A stretch of 64,000 nucleotides of DNA, taken from positions 22,564,873 to 22,628,872 of the forward strand of contig NC_068938.1 in assembly GCF_016801865.2 (NCBI RefSeq). Direction: 5' to 3'. How positions within the stretch are numbered: position 1 is the stretch's first letter; each line of letters begins with the position of its first letter. Shown one piece after another: positions 24,092 to 36,155 of the stretch. The DNA comes from Culex pipiens pallens. Its lineage: Eukaryota > Arthropoda > Insecta > Diptera > Culicidae. A program made the translations under genes and the position numbers. The notes beneath the pieces were generated by a model. It was not told where the DNA came from. It did no database searches and saw only the letters and a list, made by a program, of their open reading frames with translations.

Positions 24092-24620
24092 GATTATTTG
24101 ATACCCATAATGTAAAAACTGAAATTTTGAGAAGTTTTTCAAAAATACGTAGTTTTGTGAAAATTTTCAGTATTTTCAAAATATGTCGTTATTACATTCG
24201 AAACGTATGAAAAAATCTCGATCGTTTGATACCCACATTGTAAAAACGGAAATTTGAGTATTTAAAAAAAATCGTAGTTTTGTGAAAATTTTCAGTACAT
24301 TCAAAAAAATGTTGTTATTACATTCGAAATGTATGAAAAAATCCCGATCGTTTGATACCCACATTGTAAAAAAGGAAATTTTGAGTATTTTTTCGGAAAT
24401 ACGTAGTTTTGTAAAAATTTGGAGTATTTTCAAAGAAAATTGTTATTACATTCGAAATGTATGAAAAAATCCCGATCGTTTGATACCCATATTGTAAAAA
24501 TTGAAATTTTGAGTATTTTTTTTCGAAAAAAAGTAGTTTAGTGAAAATTTGGAGTATTTTCTAAAAATGTTGTTATTACATCCGAAGTGTATGAAAAAAC
24601 CTGATCATTTGATATCCATA
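24092..24620. repeat. Array of about 128-bp units
   Basis: The motif at the start of GAT(C/T)GTTTGATACCCA recurs at 24092, 24220, 24346, 24474 and, diverged, 24603; spacings are 128, 126, 128 and 129. The left arm of the host element (23120-23580) holds inverted, less regular units. Confidence 0.85.
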
Positions 24621-24989
24621 TTGCAATAAAAATATATTTTTGGATTCTTTAGAGAAAAAAATGCATTTTCGAAATACAGGAAAAATACGTATTTTTGTTA
24701 AAATTTTCGTGAAATGCACTGGGCCGAGCTTAACCGAGGCAGCTGAACGGTGCAAAACCGGGGCAGTGCAAAACCGAGACGTGCAAAATCGAGGCATGAC
24801 TGTATATAAAATTAAAATACCGCTATGACAAATGTTGCTCCGTTCACGATACTTCTGTGATTTTCATTTTTCATCGAAACTCAAACCATTAGATTGGTAG
24901 CAGCGATAAAAGAATCTTCATCAGAAGAAAATTATTTGACGCTCATCAAGAGAACAAATCGAAAGAGATAATGGATCTCTCGCGGTCAA

Positions 24990-25300
24990 AGATTTTTTGC
25001 GCATTCTGGAAATTTCTGAAAATGTGGCATTTGATGTCCCCTAAAACATATCAGAAAAAAGAAAAAATAGTGTTTTTTGCCGAAGACACCAAATCGATGA
25101 AAAAATTCCTTCAAAAGATACAGAATTTTCATACATCATTTTTGAATGGGCAACCGTCAAATTTGTATGGAAAATTATATGAAACAAACTAATGATGCAA
25201 AATGTCTTCTTTGGGCATACCAGAGGCACCAAAAAAGTTTCAGCCGGATGTAAAACTAAAAAATAAAATTAAAGAAAAAATACCGATTTCGTAGAGATTT
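24990..25300. mobile_element. Truncated right arm of the foldback family
   Basis: Matches the outer part of the right arm of foldback A: GCCGAAGACACCAAATCGAT, CCTTCAAAAGATACAGAATTT, AATGATGCAAAATG and GGGCATACC..GGCACC occur in the same order. An internal deletion joins AATAGTGTTTTTTG directly to GCCGAAGACACC. Confidence 0.75.
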
Positions 25301-28300
25301 GGTCACATGTATTTTCAATTTTCCCGACTCTACAAGAATCCAGATCCAACTAATTTGATGAAAAAATGGAAAATATTCGAAAAATGTTGACACTTAATTA
25401 ATCAAGTGTTTGGTGCAAGAGGTTTTATCATTGGAAATCATTCGGTGAACTGATTAAAATAAATTGAATGCTTTTAATTTGAATGAAAAAAGAAGAAAAA
25501 AAATATAAACTGATCTTTAAAATAGAGCTCTTCAAGAAACAACGTACAGTTTTCGCTTTATTTGGTATGACTTCCTAATATTAACCCATCGAAACGATAA
25601 AGGTCCTACCGCAACACACCGCAAACATCACCCTCGGTGGTGAAATATAAGTGCACTTACAGTGCAAAAGCTCCCCACACCTCGGTGAAAACCTGCTCGT
25701 TGGTGGTGGATGGGTGGATGGGTTTTGCCATCAACACCACACCGGCCACTACTACTTCTGCATTTACTCACGCCCGCTACATAAATAATAACCGTTTCGT
25801 GCAGAGCCTTGAAAATTTGATGCAGGCAGCAGCCTGTGCTCGTTGTGGCTTTTTCCGGTGGAAACTGTGCAATTCACGAGTTGGGCTGTAAATATGATAA
25901 GCGTTGATGGGATTTTCTAACGGAAATCGAATTTGTGTTCAGTTTGTCTAAATAAACTAGCAGCTCAAGTGTCCAATTTGTAGAACGGTCATTAAAACAT
26001 AAATGCTCCACTTACTTTCAACTTGTTATCATGCAATTAATATGCTTCAAGATAACAATTTGCATACATTTTTCTCCGTCGTAAAACGCGCGTTGTTACA
26101 AATTATCCTTCCATATTCCGTCGAGAGAGAAAAATGGAGGCCGTTATGCAAATCGGAAAGTACAGTTTTCCAGTGGCAGCATCCCACCGTGAAATGGAAA
26201 CTGCCACTGCACAGATTTTCTTTTAGTAGTTAGTGCCGGGGCATACTAAAGAAGCACCACGGTGGCGACACCCAAAGGTCAAGTTGAATGTTCATGTACG
26301 ACGAGGTGCACTTGAGTGTTGGCCCTGGCTTGACACAATTAAAGTTTTGCAAAGCCACTAGAGATTCTTTCATTGCATTGTAGCAAAAGTTGCTCTCAGA
26401 GCTAAGTACAATTGTGGCACGTGGCTTTCAAGTATCAACCTTTAAATTACCCTCGAAAATGAATTGCTTCATTAGTTCTCATTTTCCTAATTGCAGATTC
26501 TTTTCCCCCAAATCACTTTGTTACAAGCTGCTACTCCTACACACAGCAAACGAACCCGTAACAAGAGTGACAGACCGACATTTACCCAAAAAAAAAAGAA
26601 AAAAAAACAGCAATCAAGACAACTCAGACAAGTTGGACAGACATTCTTCACCGCGACCTTCCGTTCCATCATTTCCATCCTTTGGAGTCGCTACTTTTGG
26701 GTTGAAACCCATAAATAAAATTAACTCGAGCTCGGAATCCGTTGCAGAACACGCAATTGATACACAGCCCGAACGAACGACAAGTTCGAAATCGAATCCT
26801 GGTGCGCTCATAAATTGATCCATTTTGAAGGAGAGGATCGGAATTTGCCGATTTACGCACCGGATTTACGATTTCGAAGTGGATTTGGCGGATGAAGGAA
26901 GTTTTGGATTGTGGAGCATGGTCTGGGTATTGCATTCTAAGACAATTCGAAATCCGGAGCAAACAATGGAAAAGTCGTTCTGATTTTTCGGACATACTGC
27001 TTAGTTTTAGTATTACACCACTTAAAAAGCTTATTTGACGAGATTAATCTGATTCCAACAGGGAGTGCGTTTTTACCACCCTAAGTTAAAATGGATTTGC
27101 ATTCGTGTCTTCATGGCGACATGAGAATGGATTTAGTTTTATAAGAGGATTTATGTCGACAGTAAAAGCGAACTTTGTAATGCAGCTCTGTCCTCGCACA
27201 ATGTATGCTAATTGGAATGGAGAAGATTTACATTGTTATTTACGTGAAGTTTACATAAATGGAAGCATTTGGTACAAGCAAAATCGTTAACAGACACAAG
27301 TAGATCTATAGAATAAAAACTCCAATGGGTCAATGAAATATTTTTTCTTTTTTTCGTTTTCGAGTGTTTTTGGAACAATCTTTGTTAAAGAAGAGTTCAG
27401 AAACTGCCAGCTCCAAAAACTTTCAAAATTGTTCAATTTGACCTTTAAAAAAATCTCCAGAAAACATCAGAAGCAGTCAGATTGTGCCGAATATTAACAT
27501 TTGCTATTTTAGAAGTCATAATTTTTCGACAATAAATATTATGTTGGTAACTTTTGTACTTTAAAATATTTGAAAATGATGGGTTAAATATGTCCCAAAA
27601 ATCAAAATTTTCAAAACGATCATATAATTGTCTTCAGTAATAAGAATCATTTTCCATCATTACCTAAAAAATATTTGAAAATCAAACTCGGGTCTGACAG
27701 AGTTTAGTGAAGCTGAGTAAAACAAGTTTAGCTGACTTACTCTTTTAGCGATAACTTTAACTCGACTGACTAATTTATTTATTCATGTGTTGTTTCATAA
27801 GACATAAGTTGTAATTTTATTGTATAAAGATGAGTTTTAAAAATCCACATGTTTATATTTTTTTATACGTTTTAATATAAATGAAGGCACAGACAACGGT
27901 TTTTAATTTTCAACTCAATGGGATTTTTTCGCTTCTGATATTTTTTTATAACAGAGAATATATTAAATAAAAAATATTTATTCATGCATTATTTATTTTT
28001 TCGAGATTATTTGTTTAATCAATTCAATGTTATCAAATTTCAAGCAATTTTTTAATTTATTTTTTTCTTTCATTTTTTTATTTCAATTTTTCTAAATTTA
28101 GCTTTCAAAACTCCTTTTTGGAAACAAATTCGGCATAGGGGAGTGACATTAAATTAATTTTGACAAAAATATTAATCAATGCATTTTGAATAAAAAAAGC
28201 TGACATATATTGAAATGAAATATCTAGGATAATATTGGTCCAATTTCCAAGGTTTTTTATTTTTTTGTTAAATTGTCAAAACTTTCTGAATAGACAATTT

Positions 28301-28346
28301 TTAGATAGTCAGATTTTTCAGATTTTAAGACTGACACAATTTTCTT
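25301..28346. other. Non-genic stretch, partly single-copy
   Basis: 25550-27300 is moderately GC-rich and not obviously repeated; its open frames are short and without recognisable domains. From 27340 on it is AT-rich. A dispersed repeat near 27590-27700 resembles about 58800-58920. Nothing more is supported. Confidence 0.35.
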
Positions 28347-29660
28347 CACCCGGGAATTCCCGGGATTTCCCGAAAAAAAATATTTCCCGTTTCCAGGGAA
28401 TTGGTAAATTCCCCGGGAATTCCCGCAATTCAAGCGGAAGTATACATTTTCTTAAATTTTTGGAACTATTTTCGGAAAATGCTCTGAAAAAATAATAAAT
28501 GAACAAACACAACATGATTTTGTTCAATTAAATGTATTGTTTAGTTTATGTATAATTAATCAGATTATCAGAAATTATGATATCAGAATTATTTCTGATA
28601 ATATTAATTTTTGAAGCTGCTGGGAATAGATCTTGCTTAATGAGTGTTAAATTATTACAATTAGGTAAGCTTTTAACAGGTTGATGTTATTTCATCAAAA
28701 CAATATTAACTCCTTACCTTCAAATTAAAATTGAGATTTTTTTACGTTTTTGTTTACCATGATCAAATGAGATGAAAATCAAATTTGTGCAAAAAGAATT
28801 AATTCAATTGGTTGAATACCCAAGTAACATTTTTTTCCAGGAGTTCTACAAGAGCTCTTCAAGATAGCTACAGCATAGCAGTTTGGACCGCGGTAGGATA
28901 AAACTCTCTTCAAGTACTCTTCCAAACTCCTGAAGAAGTTTTGAAGAGAATTTTATCCTACCGCGGTCCACACTGCTATGCTGTAGCTATCTTGAAGAGC
29001 TCTTGTAGAACTCCTGGAAAAAAATGTTACTTGGGTACCTAGTACTAAAGAAATAACAATTTGAACTAAAAGAATTATGGAGCAACGGTGCAACTACAGG
29101 TAAGAGGGTAAAATGTGAAAAAATAGAAGACTTTTTGAGGAATGATGTTAATTTATCGTATAATTTAAATCATATTACAAAAATACAAAAAAAAATCATT
29201 CAAAAATTACTTTCTATTGTTTGTTCTCAAAAAATGCAAAAATATATTCAAAGCTTGCTTCAAATATTTGAAAACATTGGGTTGTTTGGAGTAAAACCAA
29301 CACTCAAAAGCTTTACATTTTTTCAAGAGCTGAAACCAGTATTGGTAATCAAAAACATAATTTCCGCATGTTTTTTCTCATTTCAATAAACTGGTCACAG
29401 AGGCAAGTTTAAAATTTCTCATAAAAAATACCAAAATACATTTCCTTGTAGTTGAATGATTTTTTACATGCAGTCAAGCTGTTAATTGATCTTCACACTT
29501 ATTTAAACTATTAATGTCGATGTCCTATATAATTTTGTTGCATAATATTAATTAAAACCAAGATCATAACAATTTTCAATAAATCTAAAATTTCACGGGA
29601 ATTGGCTGAAAATATCCCGTTTCCCGGGAAACTTGTAACCCCGGGAAATTGGACGCTCTA
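28347..29660. mobile_element. hAT-type MITE, copy 2 (left end lost)
   Basis: Same order of sequence as 5596-7239: CCCGGGAATTCCCGGG array, ATTCAAGCGGAA, the AGATTATCAGAAATTATG region, AACTACAGGTAAGAGGG, ACCAACACTCAAAAGC, and right terminus GGGAAATTGGACGCTCTA. The first dozen bases of the left TIR are replaced, so no target duplication can be read. It lacks the 6141-type insertion but has its own nested MITE at 28819-29035. Confidence 0.85.
28819..29035. mobile_element. 217-bp palindromic MITE, copy 2, TA target
   Basis: Same length as copy 1 at 262-478. It interrupts a sequence that is continuous in hAT copy 1: GAATACCTAGTACT at 6073 becomes GAATA, element, TACCTAGTACT. This directly shows a TA duplication and defines the ends as CCCAAGTAAC/GTTACTTGGG. 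Confidence 0.93.
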
Positions 29661-30262
29661 CCTCCATCTTCAAAAAAAGAACAATAAATACTTAAGTGCT
29701 CATAACTTTGGAAGGGACTGTCAGATCTTTTTGGCTCATCTGAAAGGTCTTTTGATTACCCGTTCAACGACCAGACGCACGATGGATCCGGAAATCATTT
29801 TAGTGAAAACTTTCGAGATCCGACTTCGAAAAAGTGTATGATGAATACACTTGTACTTAAGTGCTTAACTTCCGCTATGATTGTCTGATCATCAATCGTT
29901 TAGGCTCGTTGGAAAGTTGGAAATGAATTTCTAAAAATATATTCCTTAACAAGTTAATTTTTTTAATGTTTTGAGCTTTCACCAAAAGGTTGTAGCATAA
30001 CTTTGGATGTTCTTTACTAAACGTTATAAATTGTCAAAAGAGACTTATTGAACGCCAAGACAGAATTAATGACACCATCCCTACCAAATTCAGTTCACTA
30101 GTTTCCAGAAAATAGACTGCAATTATTTTTATCGACATCCCCACACACAGAAACTTGCTCAGAATTTAATTCAGAGTCGGTATGAAGATGGGTCTAGGAG
30201 GTCGAATTAAGAAGTTAATTTTTAAGAAATTGTATGGCCTCTCCTCAGTGAGGAAGGCAAAA
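29661..30262. mobile_element. Fragment of the CCTTCCTCA-end family
   Basis: Ends in CCTCAGTGAGGAAGGC and contains AAGTGCTCATAACTT, GAAAGGTCTTTTGATTACC and CTTAAGTGCTTAACTTCCGC words typical of the class represented at 11641-12719. Left boundary abuts hAT copy 2 and is not defined. Confidence 0.45.
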
Positions 30263-30273
30263 AGGTTGGACAG

Positions 30274-30702
30274 TAGGGTACCCAGAAAAAATGAACCCCT
30301 GCTCCACAAGCGGAAATCGGTGTTTTGAGTTATTTTAAGCATTTGAGCCTGAAGTCGGCGAAAAAAAATGGTTTTCATACAAAAATGACTTTTTTAAACC
30401 ACTAATAACTTTTCAGGATCATGTTTTATAGCTTTGGTATGTTGTAGAGCATTACATTTCCAATAAATATCTCACTTTTGGGAATTTTTGAAAGGAAGTA
30501 GCGCACCCGGAGACAAAACCGTAAGCAAACTGAGTTTTTCATACATTCTTTCGATTTTTTTCATACAAATGTCACCTTTGAGTATCAACGTGTAAATGTT
30601 GACCGATTTTGCTCATATTTGGCACAGAGTCCTAAAATAGGTCAAGGAACAATATTCAGCTTGTGGAGCTTGTGAAAAAAGTCCCATATTCTGGGCACCC
30701 TA
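30274..30702. mobile_element. 429-bp MITE, TAGGGTACCCAGAA ends
   Basis: TAGGGTACCCAGAA at left and TTCTGGGCACCCTA at right are inverted with one mismatch; TA occurs at both limits. Non-coding. Confidence 0.75.
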
Positions 30703-31510
30703 TTGGGCAGGCATGGTGTAGAATTACAAATTAACAACATCGTTTCGCTCAATCATTTTGATTGATTTCCCTAGCCCGATTCGCACAAAATGTTTAGCGA
30801 TAATCCCAAATCCATCACGGGTGAGGGCTTCGCAGTTAAAATGCCAGGAAAATCAATAGCGAACGATTAAACGCCATCGTGATGAAACAATCCATGCCTG
30901 GTTGAGACGACCTTTTGCGCCACATTTAAGACGATTCATGGACGGGTCACGCGGATCACGTAAGGCCAACTTACTTCCAGGGGTTTTGTTCCACCCGCTG
31001 ACCTGGTTGATACCTGCCAGAGTGTCCTGAATACTGTCTACGTGGTCATATGGTTAGGGATTTTATTCTTCAGGGAAGTCACAATAATAACACCAAATGG
31101 GTCAAAGAAAAACACTTCCAAACCTAATTACTGCACACGTGTCAGGTCAAATTAAGGCCCTCAATTATGTTACATCAAGCGGCCTAGCATGGCTCAATTG
31201 ACGGCTATAAGCGCCTCTGGAAATTCACATCAAAGCGATTTTGTTGCCATTCAACGCGTTCTACCACCACTCCCCAGTGAGGACGAACTGTAAACAACGA
31301 AACAGTGCAAAGTCCCACCCGGCGTCAAAAGCTTTTCGGGTGGCGACTTCCCACGTGGGACACAGTGGCGGAAAAGCTTCCTTTTTTTGTTTCGGCGAAG
31401 CAGAGAGAGCAAACGAAACGAAAAGTAAAAAAAAACAAACCCAAAGCGGCACCAGTAATCCGCCTTGGCTGTCACCTCCAGCTGGGTTTTTGGTCGGAGC
31501 TTTAGTCTGT
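30703..31510. other. Single-copy-looking stretch without gene
   Basis: GC content is higher than in neighbours, and no repeat is apparent. Open frames at 31240-31580 on both strands overlap each other and show no domain. Confidence 0.35.
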
Positions 31511-31767
31511 TGGTACGTTCGTTTGATGGCTAGTTCCACACTGAGTGCCGCACTCAGAGCTGTCAAAGTGTTTCTTTGAAGAAACTCGCGCTAGTTCCGC
31601 ACGAGTTTCGCCGCCATCTTGGAAATGAAACTCTATTGCCGCACTCGATATTTTTTCAGTTTCATGCGAGTTCCAAGCACACTGACAGATGACGTTCGAT
31701 TGAACCAAAACTGACACCGACGAGTGCGGCACTCAGTGCCGCACTGGCTGTTCAAACGAATGTACCA
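31511..31767. mobile_element. 257-bp MITE, TGGTACGTTCGTTTGA ends
   Basis: TGGTACGTTCGTTTGA at left and TCAAACGAATGTACCA at right are inverted with one mismatch. GAGTGCCGCACTC near 31544 is mirrored by GAGTGCGGCACTC near 31720. Confidence 0.8.
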
Positions 31768-31966
31768 TGTGTGTGCCTGTGCCAACACTAGCAAAAACGA
31801 TAAAGGATAGGATAGGATAGGACGACCATTCGCCGGGAAATATGAACAGCGATAGGCATCGCGATTTGCTTCGACCGGCTCGCAGTAGGGCGCGCTGTGA
31901 ATGGCTACTGTGATGGTATTTAGGGTATTGTGCTCAATTATGGAACCTTGTTGCTTGTTTTGTGCC

Positions 31967-32352
31967 GGGACCGTGGTGTAGGGGTAAGCGTGGTTGCCTC
32001 TCACCCAGTCGGCCTGGGTTTGATCATAGAAGGTCCCGGTGGCAAATTTTGAGACGAGATTTGTATGATCACGCCTTCCGTCGGATGGGGAAGTAAATGT
32101 TGGCCCGGTCTAACCTAAAAGGTTAGGTTAGGTGTAGGAGTCGCCTCCCTGGGTTCTGCTCGGTGGAGTCGCTGGTAAGCAGTTGGACTCACAATCCAAA
32201 GGTCGTCAGTTCGAATCCCGGGGTGGATGGAAGCTTAGGTGTAAAAAGAGGTTTGCAATTGCCTCAACAATCAAGCCTTCGGACACCTAGTTTCGAATAG
32301 GAATCTCGTAATCGAGAACGCCAAGGCAATGCTGTAGAGCGAATAATTTGAT
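31967..32352 (+). mobile_element. Composite tRNA-derived SINE, copy 2
   Basis: The first module is tRNA-like: GGGACC pairs with GGTCCC across about 70 bases, an A-box TGGTGTAGGGG fits TRGYNNANNNG, and the anticodon loop reads CTCTCAC (CTC, Glu-like). A second tRNA-like module follows at about 32155-32225 with arm TTGGA-CTCACAA-TCCAA and B-box AGTTCGAATCC. Then comes a conserved body (TAAAAAGAGGTTTGCAATTGCC) and a TTTGATTTTT tail. Both modules point the same way. Target duplications are not clear here, unlike copy 1. Confidence 0.85.
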
Positions 32353-32499
32353 TTTTGATTTTTTGCTTGTTTTAATCCTAGAATGAAAATTTACTGTTGA
32401 CCTAGTTTAGCTTTGTTATATTCTTTCACCGGATGATACAAATTTTGTTCGTTTTTTAAGGTTTCTTGAATGTCAATTATTTCAAAAAGTATTTCCATG

Positions 32500-33223
32500 T
32501 ACAGTAGTTGTTCGGTAACTGGGCGTTGTTTAACTGGGCTGCTTTTTAACTGGACGCTCGATAACTGGGTAGTAGCCCACTTAAAAAGCAGACAAACGTC
32601 AAAAAACCAAAACAAACCAAAATGACCGAGGGGTTAATGGATGCAAAAATCATATCGATAAATAAAAAAAAAATTTCAAACTTTTGTTTTACAGTCGACT
32701 CTCTGGTTGTCAAAATCCAAGGGCCTCGACGGTCCATCAGTTTATAGAACGATGCAAAATGAAGACTCGATTGAAAATATGTTTTTCTTGGTACCCAGCT
32801 ATGGGAGAGAATCATGGCAACGTCCAGCAAACAAAAACAAACTAATGTCAAACACCCTTCAAAGCTTCGTTTCGCAAAGAAAAATGTCTATGCAAGCCAT
32901 GAGATAGTGACAATATTGACAACCGGAAGAGATTTTCAAAGCAAACAGAATCCAAGGGACCGTCGAGGAAGAGATCCTTCAAGCAAGAGAAAATTTCGAG
33001 GAATAAAGCCAATCAAAGTATGCAGTTTGAAGGGACTGAAGAATTCATCGATAGATGGAGCAATGATGCATTATAAATAAATTTGACCAATTTTTATTTC
33101 TATATTTCATCTGGAAAATATTATGCATCTATGGTCCCCTCGTAATTTTTTGTTCAGCCTGTCAACGAGCAACATTTGGTGACTGGGCTACGTTCTCAGC
33201 CCAGTTACCGAACAACTACTGTA
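32500..33223. mobile_element. pogo-like MITE, CAGTAGTTGTTCGG ends
   Basis: TACAGTAGTTGTTCGGTAAC at left and GTTACCGAACAACTACTGTA at right are perfect inverted ends, and the match extends through CTGGGC. TA at both limits. Host for a nested element at 32690-33062. Confidence 0.88.
32690..33062. mobile_element. Truncated inverse copy of the CAGTCGACTCTCTGG MITE
   Basis: Begins TACAGTCGACTCTCTGG and then reads the complement of 60664-61085 from its right end inward, through CATCGATAGATGGAG. The other terminus is missing. Inserted inside 32500-33223. Confidence 0.8.
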
Positions 33224-33419
33224 TTTTGTTTTTTTTTTATTTTTAAACTATAGATTAACATTTTTAAAGGGCCTAGTTTTAAATCTTCAGAATGTTTTAA
33301 CTTTAAGCCTTTAATTTAAAATACTGATGATATTTCTCTAGCAAATTTTGGTCTGAAAACGGAAAGAAGAAGCTATTTTGACACATAGATGATCAAATAT
33401 TTTTCGAAGTTTTTTCCCA

Positions 33420-34330
33420 CGTCTCTGGGCAGTGTCGAGAAGTGGGGGGGGGTCAAAACAATTAAATTGAAATAACAAACCAAAGACTCAACATTTGAAT
33501 GAAAAAAGTGTTTCAAAACGCATTTTACACTTGTTTAATTGTTTTGCAATAATTTGTTTTCAAAAAAATTAAGATTTGACGAGAACAAAAATTATAGCGA
33601 AAAAAAAACTTTTTGTGGACTGCACATCGAACATTTTCAAAAAATCGAAAGAACGCAGGGAAATGCATTTCCAATATTCAACTGCTTAAATTATTAAATT
33701 TTGTGCCATTTGGTCTTAAAATATTAAATTTGGTACGATTTGGGTTTTAACTCTGGATCAATGTTTGAAAATGGCGCATAAGAATGCTTGACAGTTGAAA
33801 CTATTTTGCAGTATCCGAGCCAACATGTAACTACTTACCAAAAACAGTAATGTTGAAAGGTTGCTAGGGTGTTTTTTGAAAAAGTTACCTACCTGTCTTA
33901 ACGTCTAATTATTCATATTGAAAACTCAAAAACGATTCAAAGAATAAAGAAAAAAATAATCTACTGGGATTTTTAAATTCCATATAAATTATTCAATCTA
34001 AAACTAACCTTTGCATCGTAACGGCAAATTAATGTGCCAGTTTTGCTGCAATTTTCAACAGAGTTTTCAAACGAGTAATTTTGTTTATCATTAAAATATT
34101 ATTTTTTGTTTCTATTAAGGCTGGTACAAATTTTATTTAAAGTTTTTGTCTCCCCCCTTCAAAATTATCCCGGAAAATCAGGGGGCAAAACAATATATTT
34201 TTTTTTCAAAAAACTTAAAAATTTCAATGCAAATTTAAGTACAATCAGCTGAATTCAATTTAAAATGCGTTTCCCTGCGTTTAGAATCGCTTTTAGCATG
34301 TTTGAGTTGTTTAAAAGGTTACATAAAAAA
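33420..34330. repeat. Fragments of the 3877-4304 repeat family
   Basis: 33490-33640 is an inverse match to about 4020-4170 of the transporter-intron element (AAACGCATTTTACAC, ACGAGAACAAAAATTATAGCG). 34115-34320 restarts the same family with TTAAGGCTGGTACAAATTTT. Boundaries are degenerate; the second piece runs into the next element. Confidence 0.5.
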
Positions 34331-34800
34331 TTTCATATTTCCAAAAAAATATTGAATCAACTAAAAAGATGATTTTCAATCACTCCTAAAAGTTTCATGA
34401 AGATATTTCATGATTAAACCGAGTAAGAGACGAATTGAGCCCAAAATTTTGCCATGCGCAAAGCAGACTGTCAAACTTTATGAGCGTTTTTCTCAAAACA
34501 CCGAGTTGTGCCACGATATTTCGAGATGGGATGGACCAAATAGGCTGAAATTTGAGGTGAAGACTCTCAAGACTTATCCCATGTGCATGACGAAGGCCGA
34601 TTTCAAAATAATGCTTTTTTAAAAAAATACAAAAATCAAAAACTATTGATTTTTTATATGAAAATTTAAAAATATTTTTATCTATTTTTAAATAAACTTT
34701 TTGAAAATCGGTCTTCGTCATGCACACGGGATATGTTTTGAGAGTGTTCACCAAAATTTTGGTCAAAGCAGTGTTGAGATATCGTGGCACCCGTTTTTTG
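34310..34800. mobile_element. Shorter copy of the GGTTACATA element
   Basis: Shares with 4825-5542 the ordered words AATCACTCCT..AAAGTTTCATGAAGATATTTC, GCCATGCGCAAAGC, GCCACGATAT, GATGGGATGGACCAAAT and the mirrored right half to GAGATATCGTGGCACC. Both outer ends are degraded. Confidence 0.7.
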
Positions 34801-36100
34801 TAACTACTAACTTAAAACATAAACAATCGTTTAAGTAAAAAAAATGTTGAAAAGTATTACTTTTCCAAACAAGTGCTGAAAAGTTCAACTTTTCAGCATC
34901 CGTTTCAGTGCTGAAAAGTAGAAGTATTTATTACCGTCATCAGGAGTGACATTGGGTCTGGGGGGTGAAATTGGGTAATACAAATTTCAGCATTTTTTAT
35001 GACCCAAGTGAAACCCTAGTGAAACATCAAATTTATATGCATTGCTTTTGTGATTACAAATTAATGTCAATAAAATGTAATAAATTCATCAAAGGTTTTG
35101 TTTAATTATGGACGGACATTTCTCACATTTAGCTATTCTTAAAAAAATGGTAATATGTAACGGACCTTTACCTTACTCTTACACATTCAAAGATTGCTAG
35201 TCGGACGCCACCGCCGTCGGCATCGTGTGCTCAGACGCAGGCAAATATTGCGCTTTCCACCAAAACCTCGGGCCTCCGAGCCATGCCGGCAGCCGTCGTC
35301 GCCGTTGAAGTCATTACGAAGCAACCGGAGCATAGTTTATAGCATAGAAACACGATTTCACTGGGTGGTAACGGGGGAATTCGGGGTGGTCTTTCTGATA
35401 TTCTTAATATGTCAAAAAAAACTAGAAGAGGTCGAAATTGTAATAATTCGAAATTTTTAATAAATTATCTGGGATAATCAATTATAATTAATTTTCTATT
35501 AACGTGCACGAACCCCACGAAAATCGCTATGAGTAGTAGTGATAGCCTTATTGTTTACCCCCGGAGGGACTTCAATGCAAACTGCTCCCGGTTTTATGTA
35601 TGCTCACACACACACACATTTACCGCGGAACAAATAACAAACCATCCTCCCCCCGAACCAAAAAGCCGGGCAAAAAGGCCCTTTCGAAACGGCGCATGCT
35701 TATCATTTTATGCGGCCTGTTTTTTTCTTCATTCTTTCTGTTTGTTGTCGACCGGGAGCTCCAACAGCAGTGTGTTTATGGGGGCTTTTGTGTCTATGCA
35801 TGTGCCGCTTTATATGGGTGGCCCCATGTGCCCTTCGGTTCAATAGCTGAGAGCATTACTTTGCAAAGCTCTCGGGCAGCGGTCTGGGCACGAAATGGGC
35901 ACAAATTTGTGCATAAAATGAATGACTGTTACAGCAAATGAGATGCACTAAATTTTGAGCGATATTTTGGTTTGAACGGAACGTGTTGTTCATATTTGAA
36001 CAGTGTCGGTAGATGCACTGTCCCCCTCCATAGCGTCCATGATTGAGTGGCACGTCGACGAGTAAGCTTTTGTTGATTTGATTTGAAATTATTGAAATTG
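34801..36100. other. Intergenic stretch downstream of the secreted-protein gene
   Basis: 34840-34930 contains short inverted words (AAAGTATTACTTTT..AGTGCTGAAAAGT) also seen at 9185-9250, probably a small dispersed repeat. 35190-35900 is GC-richer and single-copy-looking, without a recognised gene. Confidence 0.35.
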
Positions 36101-36102
36101 TT

Positions 36103-36112
36103 TTTATTTATT
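36103..36112 (-). terminator. Two overlapping AATAAA poly(A) signals
   Basis: On the minus strand AATAAATAAA lies about 45 nt past the stop codon of the secreted-protein gene, a normal position for mRNA 3' end formation. Confidence 0.75.
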
Positions 36113-36155
36113 ATTATAGTCAGGTACATTCTTTATACTTCAACCTATACTCCAC

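Larger units (their letters stand above)
22828..24804. mobile_element. pogo-like TIR element with inverted internal arrays
   Basis: Starts TACAGTCATGCCTCGGTTT and ends AATCGAGGCATGACTGTA, TA at both limits. Subterminal GCAAAACCGAGGC words repeat in both ends. Inside, arms built of about 128-bp units (GATACCCA..TTGTAAAAA..GAAATTTTGAGTATTTT) run in opposite directions. A second element occupies 23578-24003. CAGT termini with a TA target resemble pogo/Tigger elements; no transposase remains. Confidence 0.78.
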
